A stretch of DNA of 64,000 nucleotides from Apium graveolens (GCF_009905375.1 NC_133656.1:239166415-239230414), one strand, 5' to 3'. Positions 9,708-26,983 are shown, counted from the first letter of the stretch. A program made the numbers and translations. The notes: a model not told the origin generated them from the sequence alone.

Positions 9708-11223
9708 TTACCTTGTATAATTCCAAATCAGGCTTTGATAAGCTCGATAATCGCTTCTTTTATTTCGGCTAAAATCTGCAATTGATACCTCTGTTTCCTG
9801 ATTGAGTGTTCCTGTATGAATTTTGATCAATTGCTAGCAACAACTGCTATACATATAATATTTTGTTGGATGCATATTGCAATAAAAGAGAAAACTAGAC
9901 ATGACTATTTATCTTCATGGAGAAATTGCAAATGTTCAGCATTTTGTTGCATGAATTGTGTCAGCCGGGTAAATAAATAAAGTACACTTCTTTTGAATAA
10001 GATGTAAGATTAAGGCAACAATACGATGACATACACTCCCTGTTAGATTGTTTTTGGAAGAAGTATCATAGTGATATGTCACTGTCTTTGTTTCTCTTGA
10101 TGCATTCTAATGCTTACTCCTTTTATATTCCTTAGTTTCTAATTGCATTGCTTACAATATTGTTATATGTATATGTATTCAACATTATTCTTCTAATGAA
10201 GCTTCTGTACTGATAGACAACATTCTTGTTTGTGGCTTCTTAGGAGATCCTACATAAGGTCCATGTTATCACCCCTTCGATAAGTATGCATACTATTATA
10301 CTTCCTAAATTGAATACATTTACAATTGTTATTTTAGATGTTTTTAATCTCTTGCTATGCAGCACACGTCGTTGCATTCAAGAGGTAATTGCAGAGTGCA
10401 GATTCTGCTCCCCGTTTCGAGGTAACAGAATATGACAATAGCCTTCATTTGTCAAACATGAACCACTCGGTTCACTGTTTGATTCGGTTCCAGATTATTA
10501 GATCATTTCTATTTTTAATTCTAAAAAATTGTCTTCTACTATATGCCTTGTAATCCGGGAGACTGGTGTATATTATGACCTCTGCTAATGGAAACTAATG
10601 TTCCGAAGTTTTGTTATTATGGTAGTTCTCATAATCTTTATTATGACATCCTCAATATCTAATAGAAATGTTTTAAGAGAAGGGAAAAATAGGCGGACGT
10701 GGAATTCAGTTGCAGAAAAAACGCAGACATAGAATGTTATTAACATAATTGGATATATGATGTAGCTACTGATTCGGTGATTCATTTACACGATGAAAGC
10801 GTAAACATGGAATTAGAAATCTTTAGAAATGTAATTTTTTTAATTAAAAATTGTTCATGTAGTGATTCTGATGATATAAGAAATAGCCGAGGAAAAGAAT
10901 GTTATTAACATAATTGAATATATGATGCTCCTTATTCTAATTTGTTGCTTAAATTAATACTTTAATACACTTAGCAGTCAAAAAAAGTTGAATTGGTTTA
11001 TGACCTTTTAATGCTCGACTAGATGTAATTGGTTTTAGCAGAAATCTTTATAACTATGGCTGTACTGTATGATTTTTAAGTGTATTCGAACTTGAATGTT
11101 GTCTTGGTATTGCGGTCAAAATGTGACCTTGAGGCTCTTTTAGGTTAATTGTTACTCGTGTGTAGATCTATTATTTAACGAGTATTAGTTTATGAGTAAG
11201 CAAATTGTTACATGTTTATTCAG
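9708..11223. other. Spacer between PPR gene B and the GAPCp pseudogene
   Basis: No gene is seen. The first ~1 kb is the 3' flank shared with PPR gene A. The remainder is AT-rich and is presumably intron or upstream sequence of the GAPCp pseudogene, whose first exon is not found. Near-identical sequence lies at 48,800-50,315. Confidence 0.6.
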
Positions 11224-11973
11224 GTATCTTTCGTTAGCTCCGGTGGCAGTTCGTTAAAGTCTCAATCAAGCATATTTGGTGCTTCTGTTCCTGGGGATTC
11301 ATTATCCTTACAGTCAAGAGAGCATAAGAATTGTAAACTACTATTCACTATTATAAGTGTCTACTGTAATATATGCTGTTTTGATTTCTATCCCCTGTAA
11401 TTGTTACAGAAAATCTAGTTCTCGGAGTATCCAACCAATCCAAGTTACAGCCCCTGAACAGCCACCTACCATTCAGAGTAAGAAATGTACGTTGTTACCT
11501 AATGCATGGCAAAAAATTTGAGGATTTAGAACTTCTAAGTCTGCTCAATTTTTACAGAACTGGGAGGAAGACAAGATTCGGAATCAATAGTAAGTTAAGT
11601 TATGTATTGTGTTGTGTTTTATTTTAGTTTCTCTAATTGATTTATTTCTGATTTAACAAGGCAAATTTAAAATCCCTTGTCTGACATGACATTATTTGTC
11701 AGATCGTTTGTCCGAAATGTGGACGTTTTGACCAAGTACTAACTGAAAGACCACATATGAAATGTTCATGGAATTCAAATTGAAAGATTTGAGAAATGAG
11801 AAAAAAGGAGAGGGAAAGAGGTTGCCTAATATGCAAAGTCAAATTTTACTTGTTTATTAATAAATTAGGTCATCTGCCTTACCCGTTACCAAAGATTGGG
11901 AATAGACAATAGTCGTTTTGTAATTATATATAGTTGTCCTGTACCAATGTCCTTGCTAATCAAATGTTTATGT

Positions 11974-12216
11974 TGCTGAGATACAGACTACATCAGCATT
12001 ACAACAGCAATAAAATAACACCTCTGGATATATTTGTAAATACACTAGTTAGTATTTATATGTGGTCCTGATAGGAGATTCAGTTAGTTAGTTACAACAT
12101 ATCATTCTCTCTTTCTTGAATTGAGAACACTGTAAATATCTTTTCAGTCATAAATGATTAGCTATGGTGTTCATACCAAATCTGCAGAATCTTATGCTTA
12201 ATTACATCTGATAACA
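11974..12216 (+). repeat. 5' LTR of the second Copia element (copy 1)
   Basis: The 243-bp LTR starts TGCTGAGATACAGACTAC and ends CATCTGATAACA. It is preceded by the TATGT target duplication and followed immediately by the primer-binding site. Confidence 0.9.
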
Positions 12217-12228
12217 TGGTATCAGAGC
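12217..12228 (+). promoter_or_regulatory. Primer-binding site (initiator tRNA-Met type)
   Basis: TGGTATCAGAGC directly abuts the 5' LTR end. It is the standard plant Copia PBS, complementary to the 3' region of initiator tRNA-Met. Confidence 0.9.
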
Positions 12229-12611
12229 AGTACGTTTCAGTAATTTCATTCGTTTCTTCGTTTCCGCATCAAGTAAGATCGTTACATACTGTTCTTTGAT
12301 CTGTTCTTCGTGATTCGTAATCATATCTTCGTAATTGATGTTATGATTTGTTTACATTCTATACAATAGCAGTAATCAGATTGTTAATCATAACGAGTTA
12401 TGTAATCATTGAAGATTCGTAGCATAATCTGTATAAAATCTGTACGGAATTGCAGATTCATAGCAAAATTCGATCTCAAATTTCGCAATTCGATCTAAAA
12501 TTTCTCCGAAACATTGTTATCTCTCCAGTCTCATTTCTGAATTTCATTTCTTGATCTAAACTTTACTCTAAATCAGCAATTGTTCTCATTACTTTTTCAC
12601 AAACCTTGTTC

Positions 12612-15080
12612 ATGGCGACTCAAGTCGAAAATCAGATAGAGTTAACACAAGATCCATCTAGTGTGTATTTTTTGCATCCTTCGGATAATACTGGTATGAA
12701 ACTGGTTACTACACCTTTTAATGGAACTTCTTATGGAAATTGGAAGCGTTCTATGGTTATTGGATTAACAGCGAAAAATAAGATGTGTTTTGTTGATGGA
12801 ACTCTTGCTAAGCCTGCAATTACTGATACTAGCTACAAGTTCTGGTCTCGCTGTAATAGCATGATCACAGGTTGGATTATTACAGCTTTGGATCCTCAGA
12901 TTGCAGCAAGTATATTGTATGTTGATACTGCGAGAGCTATTTGGCTATCTTGAAGAACGTTTTGGTCAAGCATCATCAGCACAATTATATGCTTTAGAGC
13001 AGGAAGTCTTTCAGATTTCACAGGATACGTTTTCCATTTCTGAATATTATACTCAGTTAAAGAGGATTTGGGATGAGATTGATAATCTCAAACCATTACC
13101 TGAATGTGAATGTGCTCATTGCAATTGTAACATGACTCAGAAGGTTCTTAAATTGCAGCAGGATCAGAGGCTAATGATTTTTCTCATGAAAATGTCTAAT
13201 GAATTTGCAAATGTGAGATCACATATTCTGATGATGGAAACACTTCCTACTCTACCACAGGTTTACAGAATGTTGATTCAGGAACAGAGGCATAAGGAGA
13301 TTTCTAAACTGTCAGTTCAGGAGCCTGTGGCATTTGCTAGTCAGAACAATTTTAGGCAGTTCCCCAATTCTGGTTATCAAGGTTCTCAGAAATTTAACAG
13401 AGTCTATTCTGCTGGAAAATTTACCCCTGGAACTGGTTCACCAAGTTTCCAGCAGAGAAAGAACAACTACTTTTGTGACCATTGCAAAATTCCAGGCCAT
13501 AGCAAAGAAAGGTGCTTCAAATTGAATGGTTATCCACCTGGTTTTAAACCTAATCAGCAGAGGAAATTTGCAGGTTGTGCCACAGTTGATGCAACTGATG
13601 AAATTCAGTCTGTCAAGGATTCTTCTGATAGTGGAATTGGATCACAGTCTTCTTCAAATAATATCTCTGTGGAGCAGTACAATCAGTGGATACAGCTTTT
13701 GTCTCAAAATAATATTTCTGAACATGACAACAACTCTTACTCTGGAAATGCACTTTTGGCAGGTACTTCTCTTTGTTTATTATCCTCAACTCATACCAAT
13801 AGTTGGATAATTGACAGCGGTGCGTCTGATCATATCTGTTCTTCTATGAATCTCTTTCACACTGTCAAACAAATTGATGAGAATAGTTTTATCACTATCC
13901 CTGATGGCACTAAGATACAAGTCACTCATGTGGGCAACATAAAACTTAATAATCTCATAGAACTTACAGATGTTCTATATGCTCCTTCTTTCAAATTCAA
14001 CTTAATTTATGTGTCTAAGCTTGTTCGGAATACTACTTACATCATTTCTTTCACTTCTGATTCTTGTATGCTTCAGGAGCATTCAATGAGTCAACCCAAA
14101 CTTCTTGGTAAATTCTTCCATGGACTATACTTTGTTGATGAGGGCTTTTTTTCTCATGCTGCTGATCATTCTCTCATCACAGCTAATAAAGCTTTGCCAT
14201 ACATTAGTCATACTTCTGTAGTTAATATTGCTGTTACTTCTAAACTAGATGAAGCCAAGTTGCTTCATCTTAGACTTGGCCATATGCCTTATTCGAAAAT
14301 CAGTACAATTGTAAAACATTTTGATACAAGTGTTTTGTCTGATTGCATTTGTGCAATTTGTCCTTCTGCAAGACAACATCGTTTGTCTTTTACTGCAAGT
14401 GAAATAAAAACAACAAAAAATTTTGAACTTTTTCACGTTGACGTTTGGGGCCCTTATCATACTGTCACTCACAATGGTTGTAGATATTTTCTAACAATCG
14501 TTGATGATTATAGCCGTGCCACTTGGGTACATCGTATGAAATCCAAACTTGATTCTGTCTCCATTTTAGATATTTTCTTAAGCATGTTTTTACTCAGTTC
14601 AATACACGTGTTAAGATCATTCGAACAGATAATGCGTTAGAGCTTTGTCAAGGCAGAATTTTAGAGATTTATCAGTCTTATGGCATACTACATTAAACAA
14701 GTTGTCATGACACACCCCAACAGAATGGGGTGGTCGAACGAAAACATAAGCATTTAATGGAAACAGCTCGTGCACTTTTCTTTCAGTCTAATTTGCCATC
14801 GCGATATTGGGGAGATTGTGTGCAGTGTGCTGCATTTTTTATCAACAGAATGCCTGTACGGAAATTAAATAATGTTACTCCTTATGAACTCCTGTTTGAT
14901 AGTGCACCAGATTATTCTCTTTTGCGATGTTTTGGGTGTCTTTGTTTCGTTTCTACTTCTAAACAATCTCGAACCAAGCTAGAACCTCGGGCTCACCCTT
15001 GTGTTTTCCTTGGCTATCCAGCTGCAACAAAAGGATACAAAGTGTTAGATTTGGTCACTAATAGGATTCTTTATGCTTAA
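12612..15080 (+). pseudogene. Copia gag-protease-integrase pseudogene (copy 1)
   Basis: Starts MATQVENQIELTQDPSS at 12,612. Gag runs through PFNGTSYGNWKRSM. A frameshift near 12,945 (ggctatcttg, against ggcttgatcttg in copy 2) breaks the frame. The second frame carries a CCHC knuckle (CDHCKIPGHSKERC), the aspartic protease DSGASDH, the GAG-pre-integrase HLRLGHMPY and the integrase core (HVDVWGPY, VDDYSRATW). A one-base loss near 14,572 shifts the frame again, and the rest (NGVVERKHKHLME...VLDLVTNRILYA) is in another frame. A stop shared with copy 2 sits near 14,695. No reverse transcriptase is present. Confidence 0.9.
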
Positions 15081-16721
15081 TTACATCTGATAACATATGT
15101 ATATTAATCTTTTAGTAAAAAACTTTAAGTGCACTACTGGACTTCACCAGGAACCCTGCAGAGATACCATGTGGTGAATATGGGGCAGACTTTGTTTTTG
15201 AATCTTATGGGGTTTTCACAACAGTTGACAAGGCTTCAGAACACAAAAAGGTGGGTGCAATCTCTCTTGTTCTATAGCTATCTCTCTCACGCACACAAAT
15301 GTCTCTCTCATCTCTCTCAAACTTTCTCTAGCACTTCAATTTGAGTATTTAATACGTTAATCTGCAGTGTGGTTTGAAGAAAGTTGTAATTTTTTTCTCC
15401 CTCAGCTGATGCTCCTATGTTTGTTGTGGGTGTTAGAGAAAACATACAAAGTGAACATGGATATCATATGCACTACCAGTTGCCTTGCTCCTCTTGCCAA
15501 GGTTGGTTTGTACTTTGTATAAATGCTACTGTATCTTGTACTGTTAGCCTGTGAACAAACTGTAAGTAACATGACTTTAATTGCTCAGTCACACGACCAA
15601 GTGATCTTCTTCGGAAGTATGACAGGGAAAAAAGACTAATATATAATAGTTGACATGAACAAATTCATATCATGGTTATGGCAACTGTGGACTCAGTAAA
15701 TGTTTGATTACAAAACAATTTGTGCAGGTGGTTCACGAAGAGTTTGGCATTCTGGCGAGGTTGATGAATAATTGACTACTGTGCAAGTGATTTTGTTGGT
15801 GGCAACTCAAGGTCCCTCCCTCCCTCACCCAAATCACATTTAATAAAAAGGGTGAAATAAGCTATACTTCATGGCCACTGGCCAGTTTGGTCTTTTTGTA
15901 CCATTGTTTTCCCTTGGTAACTCTAGAGATTTTACATGCAGTGGTGTTGTTGTATCATATCATGCAAGAGTTCAGGGGATCAGTCATTTGTATCTATCTG
16001 TGTTCCTAGAATATCCTTCCATTTGAAGCAGATGAAAAATGGGTTCTGTTTGGAATTTTGTGAATAAAAGCTCTCTGCACTGATATGTAGATGTAGGTCT
16101 GTTTACAAACGTAGACAATTGGTCAGTCTTTACTCTTTGGTAGTTTCTGGTAAATTAGGATTGGTCATAGTTGCTAGAGTAATTGTTTTACAATATGTTT
16201 TATTATCTCGCAGGTCAAGTAAATTTGACGCTCAAGATGGGATGGGGTTGAGTGGGTCCTTTATAAAAGCTTGTATCGTGGTACGACAATGAGTGTGGCT
16301 TCAGGTACAGTTTTACTTTAAAATTGAAGCGAGTGCTTGTAACAATACCCAGCTAATCTTTCTTTCAGCCATGGAGTGTTGGACCTGATCGAACGTGGCA
16401 TTGGTAGCAGCCGGGAAGCAGCCGATGCTTCAATTTTTGCTCTATCATAACTACTAACTAGTTTGTCTAACATAGAAATCAAAAATACAGTGGTCATTTT
16501 TTGCTGTTGAGTTGACCTTTGTTATCCTTTATAAGATCTGACCCAAGAGGAAACTTTTAGTTGAACTGTATCAGTATCAATGTTATATTAATGGTATGAT
16601 TGTGTAAACTGTAGCCTTCAGATGTTTTTCATAATAATAACCATGTTGGAAGAATATTTGCATGGTCCAATCAGTTTTTTTTTTTGGGTTTATTGTCATT
16701 CATGATTGTACTAATTCTATA

Positions 16722-17018
16722 CTCCCCCGTTCATTTCGATACACTTTCCTTTTTGAATGGCCCATTCAATTCTATACGTTTCAAAACTTACCAAAAATAG
16801 TAAAAGTTTTATAATATAAAAATTTACACTCATTAATATCCACTACTTTTTTTCACTACACTAACTTTATACGTTAAATATTAATTTATCCCATCACTTT
16901 ACCCATTTTTCTTACCTTTTCTTACAACATACCACTTTTTCTTAACCTCCGTGTCCAAAAACTTTTTTTAACCTCCGTGCCCAAACGAAACGTATACTTC
17001 TTACGGGGATGGAGGGAG
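16722..17018. mobile_element. Stowaway-like MITE (copy 1)
   Basis: A 297-bp element with CTCCCCCGTTC at the left and ATGGAGGGAG at the right, flanked by TA on both sides. This fits the Stowaway/Tc1-mariner consensus CTCCCTCCGTYCC. The internal cttaacctccgtg is shared with a truncated relative at 35,168-35,413. Confidence 0.8.
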
Positions 17019-17199
17019 TAGTAATTAAATGTTTCCAACAGTGCGCTCTAATTTAATGGATCATTTAGACTTGTCAATTGTCATCTATGCCTTCCAAATG
17101 TTTTAGTATGGAGGGGGCATGGTTGGTGACTGGCACAGGTGTAGTAAATTATGTAGAAACAGTAAAAGAGAACTTGTGCTGAAATGGTGGTTGTAATTT

Positions 17200-18214
17200 T
17201 AGAGCCGGCCAAACGGGCGGTTTGGCTCGGCACGAGCATAGTTTGGCTCGCCGAGTATTCGCATTACTCGTCTTGTCACGGTCCGGTTCGTTATTCGGTA
17301 CTATTCGGATATGCACACGAGCTCTGTATTTTGGGAAACCGGAACCGGCCCGTAACCGCTCGCTAGAACTGTAGATGAATAAACAACAGAAAAAATGAAT
17401 AAAAAACGAATTAACCGGCCCGTTATTCGCGAGGCCCGCCAGCTCGCGGTTATTCGCGAATCATCTATTGACCTGTCCTCTTTGTGAACCAGATATATTA
17501 GCAATAGTTAGCTTCTGACTTTCTGACTTTGTGAATTAAAAATTCAAAACTTCGTTACTTTACGTCACACTATTTGCTTCTAACTAAAAATCAATCAGAT
17601 AATGAATTTGCTATAGTTTATATTTTATTTAAATTATAAATACGGTTTGTTCCATTTTGTTAGAGAAGAGTTCTCTATAATTAATTTTAACATTTTTTTA
17701 ATTAATAAAATTTATAGAGGTACCGTTCTCTTTTTCCTTATTTTGTTACATATAATATTTTAATAAATATTAGTTTTTCAAAATCGAAAAAATATTTTAA
17801 CAGAAAAAATTAAGATCGGAAAAAAAAAGAAAAGTAAAAACAAAACATACATTATATACAATTTGCGTACATGTGTATAAAAAAGGAAAAATATAAAAAA
17901 CACAAAGTAATAAATATAAGGAGAAAAACGTGTAAACAATAAACAAGTAAAACTAGTGTGATTTATGAACTATGTGAAGTGCAAGTACTAAACAACATGA
18001 TGGAACCGATTTATTCGTTAGTTATTCGCCTAACCGCCTAAACCGTGTAACTCGGATAAACTGTGTGCCGTTCACGGTTGATTGCTTTTCAGGACCGGCT
18101 CGACACGGCCCGGACCGTAAATTTATACGGGCTGTTCACGAATTCTATTCAACTTTAACCGGCCCGTTAATTATTCGGCCCGACACGCACGGCCCACTCG
18201 TGTGGCCGGCTCTA
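17200..18214. mobile_element. Non-autonomous hAT element, ~1 kb (copy 1)
   Basis: The ends are TAGAGCCGGCCAAAC and GTGTGGCCGGCTCTA, about 11-13 bp of terminal inverted repeat, flanked by 8-bp duplications gttgtaat (17,190-17,197) and gctgtaat (18,215-18,222). Two extra T bases sit next to the left end. Subterminal regions are GC-rich with repeated ggcccg and ttattcg motifs, while the core is AT-rich. No transposase reading is found. The 8-bp duplication and TIR style indicate hAT. Confidence 0.85.
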
Positions 18215-18293
18215 GCTGTAATGCACGTACATATCAACATTTCACTTAATAAGCGATGAATAAGCTCAATTCACCCTGCTTGTCACCAAGAAA

Positions 18294-18383
18294 GGGCCGG
18301 TGCAGTGGTTACGCTCTTATATTCTCTTGCAGGAGGTTATGAGTTTAACTCCCGGTGTAATTAATTAGCAAAAGAAAAAAAAA
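18294..18383 (+). mobile_element. Short SINE-like element (copy 1)
   Basis: A 90-bp unit starts gggccggtgcagtggttacg (A-box-like), contains gagtttaactcccgg (B-box-like) and ends in aaaagaaaaaaaaa. The motif accctgctt occurs just outside both ends and may be a target duplication. It fits a short tRNA-related SINE, though the A box is a weak match. Confidence 0.5.
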
Positions 18384-18641
18384 GTTAACCCTGCTTTTAA
18401 ACACCATAAATTGACCTAAAGCGTTTTCACAATCATGCCATCAAGAAAACAATGATAACTAGTTCAACGGAAAGTTGTTGGACAAATTGTATCAAGCTCC
18501 AGCCTTTTGTTAATAATCTTACAAAGGATAACAACAAAGTTCAACTCCACAGCAAAAATGACCTATATTTCTGATTTCTATGTTTGACAAACTAGTTATT
18601 AATTGAGCGAAAATTGTAGCATCGGCTGCTTCCCATCAAAT

Positions 18642-23642
<5,001 letters not shown>

Positions 23643-23643
23643 T

Positions 23644-23773
23644 GTTAGAGAGAGAGATAGAAGAGAGAGGGAGAGAGATAGAGAGAGAGATAGAGAGGAG
23701 GGAGAGAGAGAGAATGAGAGAGAGAGAGAGAGGAGAGGGAGAGAGACTAAATGAGGATTCAGGAGAGAGAGAT
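23644..23773 (-). repeat. GA/CT-rich 5' UTR microsatellite of GAPCp
   Basis: Imperfect (ga)n lies on the plus strand and reads as CT-rich leader on the minus strand, between the TATA box and the GAPCp start codon. CT-rich leaders are common in plant 5' UTRs. Tract structure differs slightly in copy 2. Confidence 0.8.
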
Positions 23774-23822
23774 GAGAGAGAGAGAGGGTTTTAAAAAGGG
23801 GAGAAGAGTGGCTTTTGAGGGT

Positions 23823-23829
23823 TTATATA
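23823..23829 (-). promoter_or_regulatory. TATA box of GAPCp (copy 1)
   Basis: On the minus strand TATATAA lies about 180 bp upstream of the GAPCp ATG within CCCTTATATAAACCC. It is well placed for initiation near 23,790-23,800. Copy 2 has the identical element at 62,954-62,960. Confidence 0.65.
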
Positions 23830-23918
23830 AGGGCGCGGCTACGGCTGCGGAGGATTTTAAGAGCCAGCTAACTCTTGCCTCTTTCGTAAACTACAGTTTT
23901 ATAGAAGCGCTACACTTG

Positions 23919-23924
23919 CACGTG
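23919..23924. promoter_or_regulatory. G-box upstream of GAPCp (copy 1)
   Basis: The palindrome CACGTG lies about 90 bp upstream of the TATA box. It is a binding core for plant bZIP/bHLH factors. It is conserved at 63,050-63,055 in copy 2. Regulation through it is inferred only. Confidence 0.4.
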
Positions 23925-24089
23925 AAACATTGACCAAAACTATATTAATTTTTGAGTGGGTGGTTCTACTTCCATCGTTCTACTTTAGGGTGCATGTCAC
24001 ACGGGCATGTGCCATGGGCATGCCATGACGTCATTTAGCCAGACATGCCTTTTCATGATTCAGGTATGCCATTCCTGAGGAGATATGCC

Positions 24090-24395
24090 TTTTCAATACT
24101 AAAAGAATATACACTACTCAAACTCCCATGTTCGAACCCCGCCAACGACAAATATTTATATTATTATTTATACAATACTAAAACTCCCAAGTTCGAACCC
24201 AACGAACAACAAACATTTATATTATTATTTATACACTACCCAAGATTCAGGTTCGAATCCTGCCAACAACAAATATTTATATTACTATTTATAAATATAC
24301 TAATAAGGTAATGATCCAATTTTTTTTTTATTGTAATTTTAAATAATATAAAAATATTAATGAAGACCCGTGCATCGCACGGGTTGTAAAGCTAG
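24090..24395 (+). mobile_element. 3' part of a non-autonomous Helitron (copy 1)
   Basis: The 3' end has the Helitron hairpin CCCGTGCATCGCACGGG (24,367-24,383) followed by TTGTAAAGCTAG and then T. The 5' end, present in copy 2 at 63,295 as TCTATACTATACTATAATAA, is deleted here. Inside are three tandem ~58-bp units, each with a gttcgaaYcc core followed by an aacaacaaatatttatatta-like stretch. Confidence 0.75.
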
Positions 24396-26182
24396 TATAT
24401 TTTAATATTTAAAAAGTTACTAATTTAAATGAGTATTATGATGGTATTTGGTTGTTACTGTCAACTAACTTTAATTTTATATTCAAATTCACTGTATATT
24501 TGTATAATAATTATTTATTAAATTTTATTATATTTAATTGATAAATGACATGCCATTTGGGCATGTTTTTTTGCAAAAAGAGTCTTGTGACAAGTACCCT
24601 ATTCTACTTACATAATTGGAAATTCAAAAAATATTTTTTTATTTCATAATTTATAATAAAAAGTATGGATAAATAAAATTTAAAAATTAACAATTTGACC
24701 AAGTAATTTTGTATTTTCCCGAGAAAAAGAAAGAAGTTAACTAGAATTTCAATAAGATGTCAATTACGGAATCTCACTATTATTTTTTTTGGCGTAAAAA
24801 TAGAAATTTCACTAAATTTTTAACTTATTGACCAATACATGAGTTGGGTCATCGATCAATATATGAGAAAAATTCATGTGAATATATCAGATATAGAACT
24901 AAAATGTCTCGGTAGATGATGAGTTAACCGATACATGAGACATCGACTAATACATGAGAAAAATTCGTGATATAAAACTAAAATATCTCTTTAAATCATG
25001 AGTTATCTTATTCGGGAATCGTTTTATAAATTATAACATATTATCATTATTATTCTTATTGCTAATTAAATTTAACGTAATAAACAAATTAATTCTCAAG
25101 AAATGTTTCTATTATTTTTTTAAACAAAAAATTGATTTTGGGAAGGGGAAGCTGCTATATGTAGCCTTTTGCTAGACACGCGACAAAATAAAAACTACAT
25201 TTTTGTCTTGGGCCAGAGCATTTTATAATTTGTGGGCCTTGTGATTTTAATTATGGGCCTTATCTGTGGCTGAATCTACTGAAATGTTAAATGGTTGATT
25301 AATGGACGGAAAGTTATGGCCCATTTATTTTGTTCATTAATGGAGTGTTTCCCCATTACAGCCCAAAAATTAGTACTTTAAAATAATGCTATGTTTGGTA
25401 TTATAGTTAAAAAGTTGCGCTTTAAGAAAAAATGTTGATTTAAAAAATGTTGGTGAAATAATAAGATTATTTTTTGATAATATTTTTGATATGCATTTGT
25501 TTTGATGTAAAAAAATTATAATAATATTTTGGATGAGATTTGATGATCAAATAAGCAATTGCTTCCCGCAAAAATCGAAAAAACAGTTTTTTTTCAAAAA
25601 TAAGGGGTGACATACTTTCTCTAACAACAGTTTTTTGATCAAAAAAATTGCAACTATTTTTCTTTGAAAAAACTGTTATAATTGTCTGCAACACCAATAC
25701 CAAACAAAACCTAAATACATTTTTTTTATCTTTAAAAATTAAATCGACTTTGTTATATTTCATTGCATCAAAGTATAATTTACACGGGAAATGATAAATA
25801 TCCAAATAATTTTTCAATTTTTTAAAAATAATATGAAATCGATCACATATTATTATTTTTTTATATGTAATACCACGTTATTTGCATCATTTGTGAAAAG
25901 TTTGAAAAGTACACGCTCATTGTATTCATAAGTCATATCACATCATACACATCAACAATTTGCAAAAATAGGCACAAACAAAGACAAGACCAATAAATGA
26001 ATTCAAATAACTACAATAGGCAAGTTTTACATTTTTTTCAATTTTAAGAAAAATAAGAGAAATTAAATGACAGTTTCATTTCTTCTGTTTATATGACAGC
26101 TTTCGTCAAATCATTGTTCTATTAATCTCTATAATCCAATCATTAACAGTATTAGCCAATATGATAATTCTGTTTGAACAAC
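24396..26182. other. AT-rich spacer
   Basis: No gene is seen. At 24,396-24,690 the spacer still matches the right edge of copy 2. A possible MITE at about 25,391-25,707 has terminal TGTTTGGTATT and AATACCAAACA in inverted orientation with A/T-rich arms, but no clear target duplication. From about 26,040 the sequence may be the 5' UTR of the LINE. Confidence 0.5.
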
Positions 26183-26983
26183 ATGGCACGTATTGATGAA
26201 CCCCTAGAGGAGATGTATGCGAATTTGGTCATCGAGGATGAGGAGATGGACGAAATAGTGATTGCAAATAATGAGATAACTGAACAAAAAACAACGTTTA
26301 TGTTGATGGGAAAATTTTTGACGGAGAAAACTATAAACTTTCAAGCTATGAAGAATCTAATGGAGTCATTATGGCGGCCACGAGAAGGAATGGAAGTCTA
26401 CAGTACGGGGGATTTGAAGTATTTGTTTGTATTTTACCACAAGATGGATGTGCAAAATGTAATGGAAGGTGGCCCTTGGTCGTTTGAGCAGGCGATGCTT
26501 GTGCTTCATCAAGTGGAGATGGGGGATGATCCAGCTACAGTTAAGTTACAGAATATGGAAATGTGGGTGCAAATATATGATTTACCTGGGGGTTATGTTT
26601 CAGAAAGTATTTTGAAAAGTGTTGGTGCGTCTTTGGGAATGTATATTAAATCAGGGCCAGGAACGTTTGATGGAGGGTGGACACCATATGTACGTATTCG
26701 AGTTGCACTGAATATTGATAAACCATTAAAGAGAAGTACGAAGATAAAGAGAGAAGGAAATAGTTGGAGTTGGATTAATTTTAAGTATGAAAAATTGGGT
26801 ACGTTTTGTTTCGTATGTGGCATTATTGGCCATTCTGATAGAGATTGTATTGTGGTTTACGTGAATCTTGAGAAAGTGGTAGAGAAAATGTATGGAGTAT
26901 GGCAACGTGCATCTTCAAAAAGAGGACAACGTAATCCTGGATCGAAATGGCTTCGAAATAGTGGTGTAAGGAAGGAGGATTGA
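26183..26983 (+). CDS. LINE ORF1: DUF4283 / CCHC zinc-knuckle protein
   Basis: An open 266-codon frame from the ATG at 26,183. The DUF4283-like part covers roughly residues 35-180 (TFMLMGKFLTEKTINFQAM, WSFEQAMLVLHQ). It ends with a knuckle CFVCGIIGHSDRDC at about 210-225. This is the RNA-binding ORF1 type of plant L1 elements. It is uninterrupted, unlike ORF2, but belongs to a dead element. It is a transposon protein, not a host gene. Confidence 0.85.
   Translation: MARIDEPLEEMYANLVIEDEEMDEIVIANNEITEQKTTFMLMGKFLTEKTINFQAMKNLMESLWRPREGMEVYSTGDLKYLFVFYHKMDVQNVMEGGPWSFEQAMLVLHQVEMGDDPATVKLQNMEMWVQIYDLPGGYVSESILKSVGASLGMYIKSGPGTFDGGWTPYVRIRVALNIDKPLKRSTKIKREGNSWSWINFKYEKLGTFCFVCGIIGHSDRDCIVVYVNLEKVVEKMYGVWQRASSKRGQRNPGSKWLRNSGVRKED

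Larger units (their letters stand above)
11974..15095 (+). mobile_element. Internally deleted Ty1/Copia element in the GAPCp pseudogene (copy 1)
   Basis: The element is bounded by perfect 5-bp target duplications TATGT (11,969-11,973 and 15,096-15,100). The 5' LTR is complete. The coding region holds gag, protease and integrase but stops just after the integrase C-terminus. There it fuses directly to the last ~25 bp of the 3' LTR (ttatgcttaattacatctgataaca). Reverse transcriptase, RNase H, polypurine tract and most of the 3' LTR are gone. The junction lies in a shared ttatgcttaa, which suggests a microhomology-mediated deletion. Because the outer ends are intact, the deletion happened within the element. 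Confidence 0.92.
11224..16426 (+). pseudogene. GAPCp-like pseudogene split by Copia (copy 1)
   Basis: A plus-strand relic of plastid glycolytic GAPDH, homologous exon by exon to the minus-strand gene at 18,642-23,642. Recognisable exons are 2 (11,224-11,312), 3 (11,410-11,477), 4 (11,558-11,589, 7 nt short), 7 (15,151-15,250, [14 protein letters not shown]), 8 (15,368-15,501), a fused 9/12 (15,728-15,811), 13 (16,214-16,304) and 14 (from 16,369). Exons 1, 5, 6, 10 and 11 are missing. Exon 8 lost about a dozen bases covering SNAS next to the catalytic Cys. Exons 9 and 13 contain stops. A Copia element lies at 11,974-15,095. No functional enzyme is possible. It faces the intact gene tail to tail. 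Confidence 0.9.
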
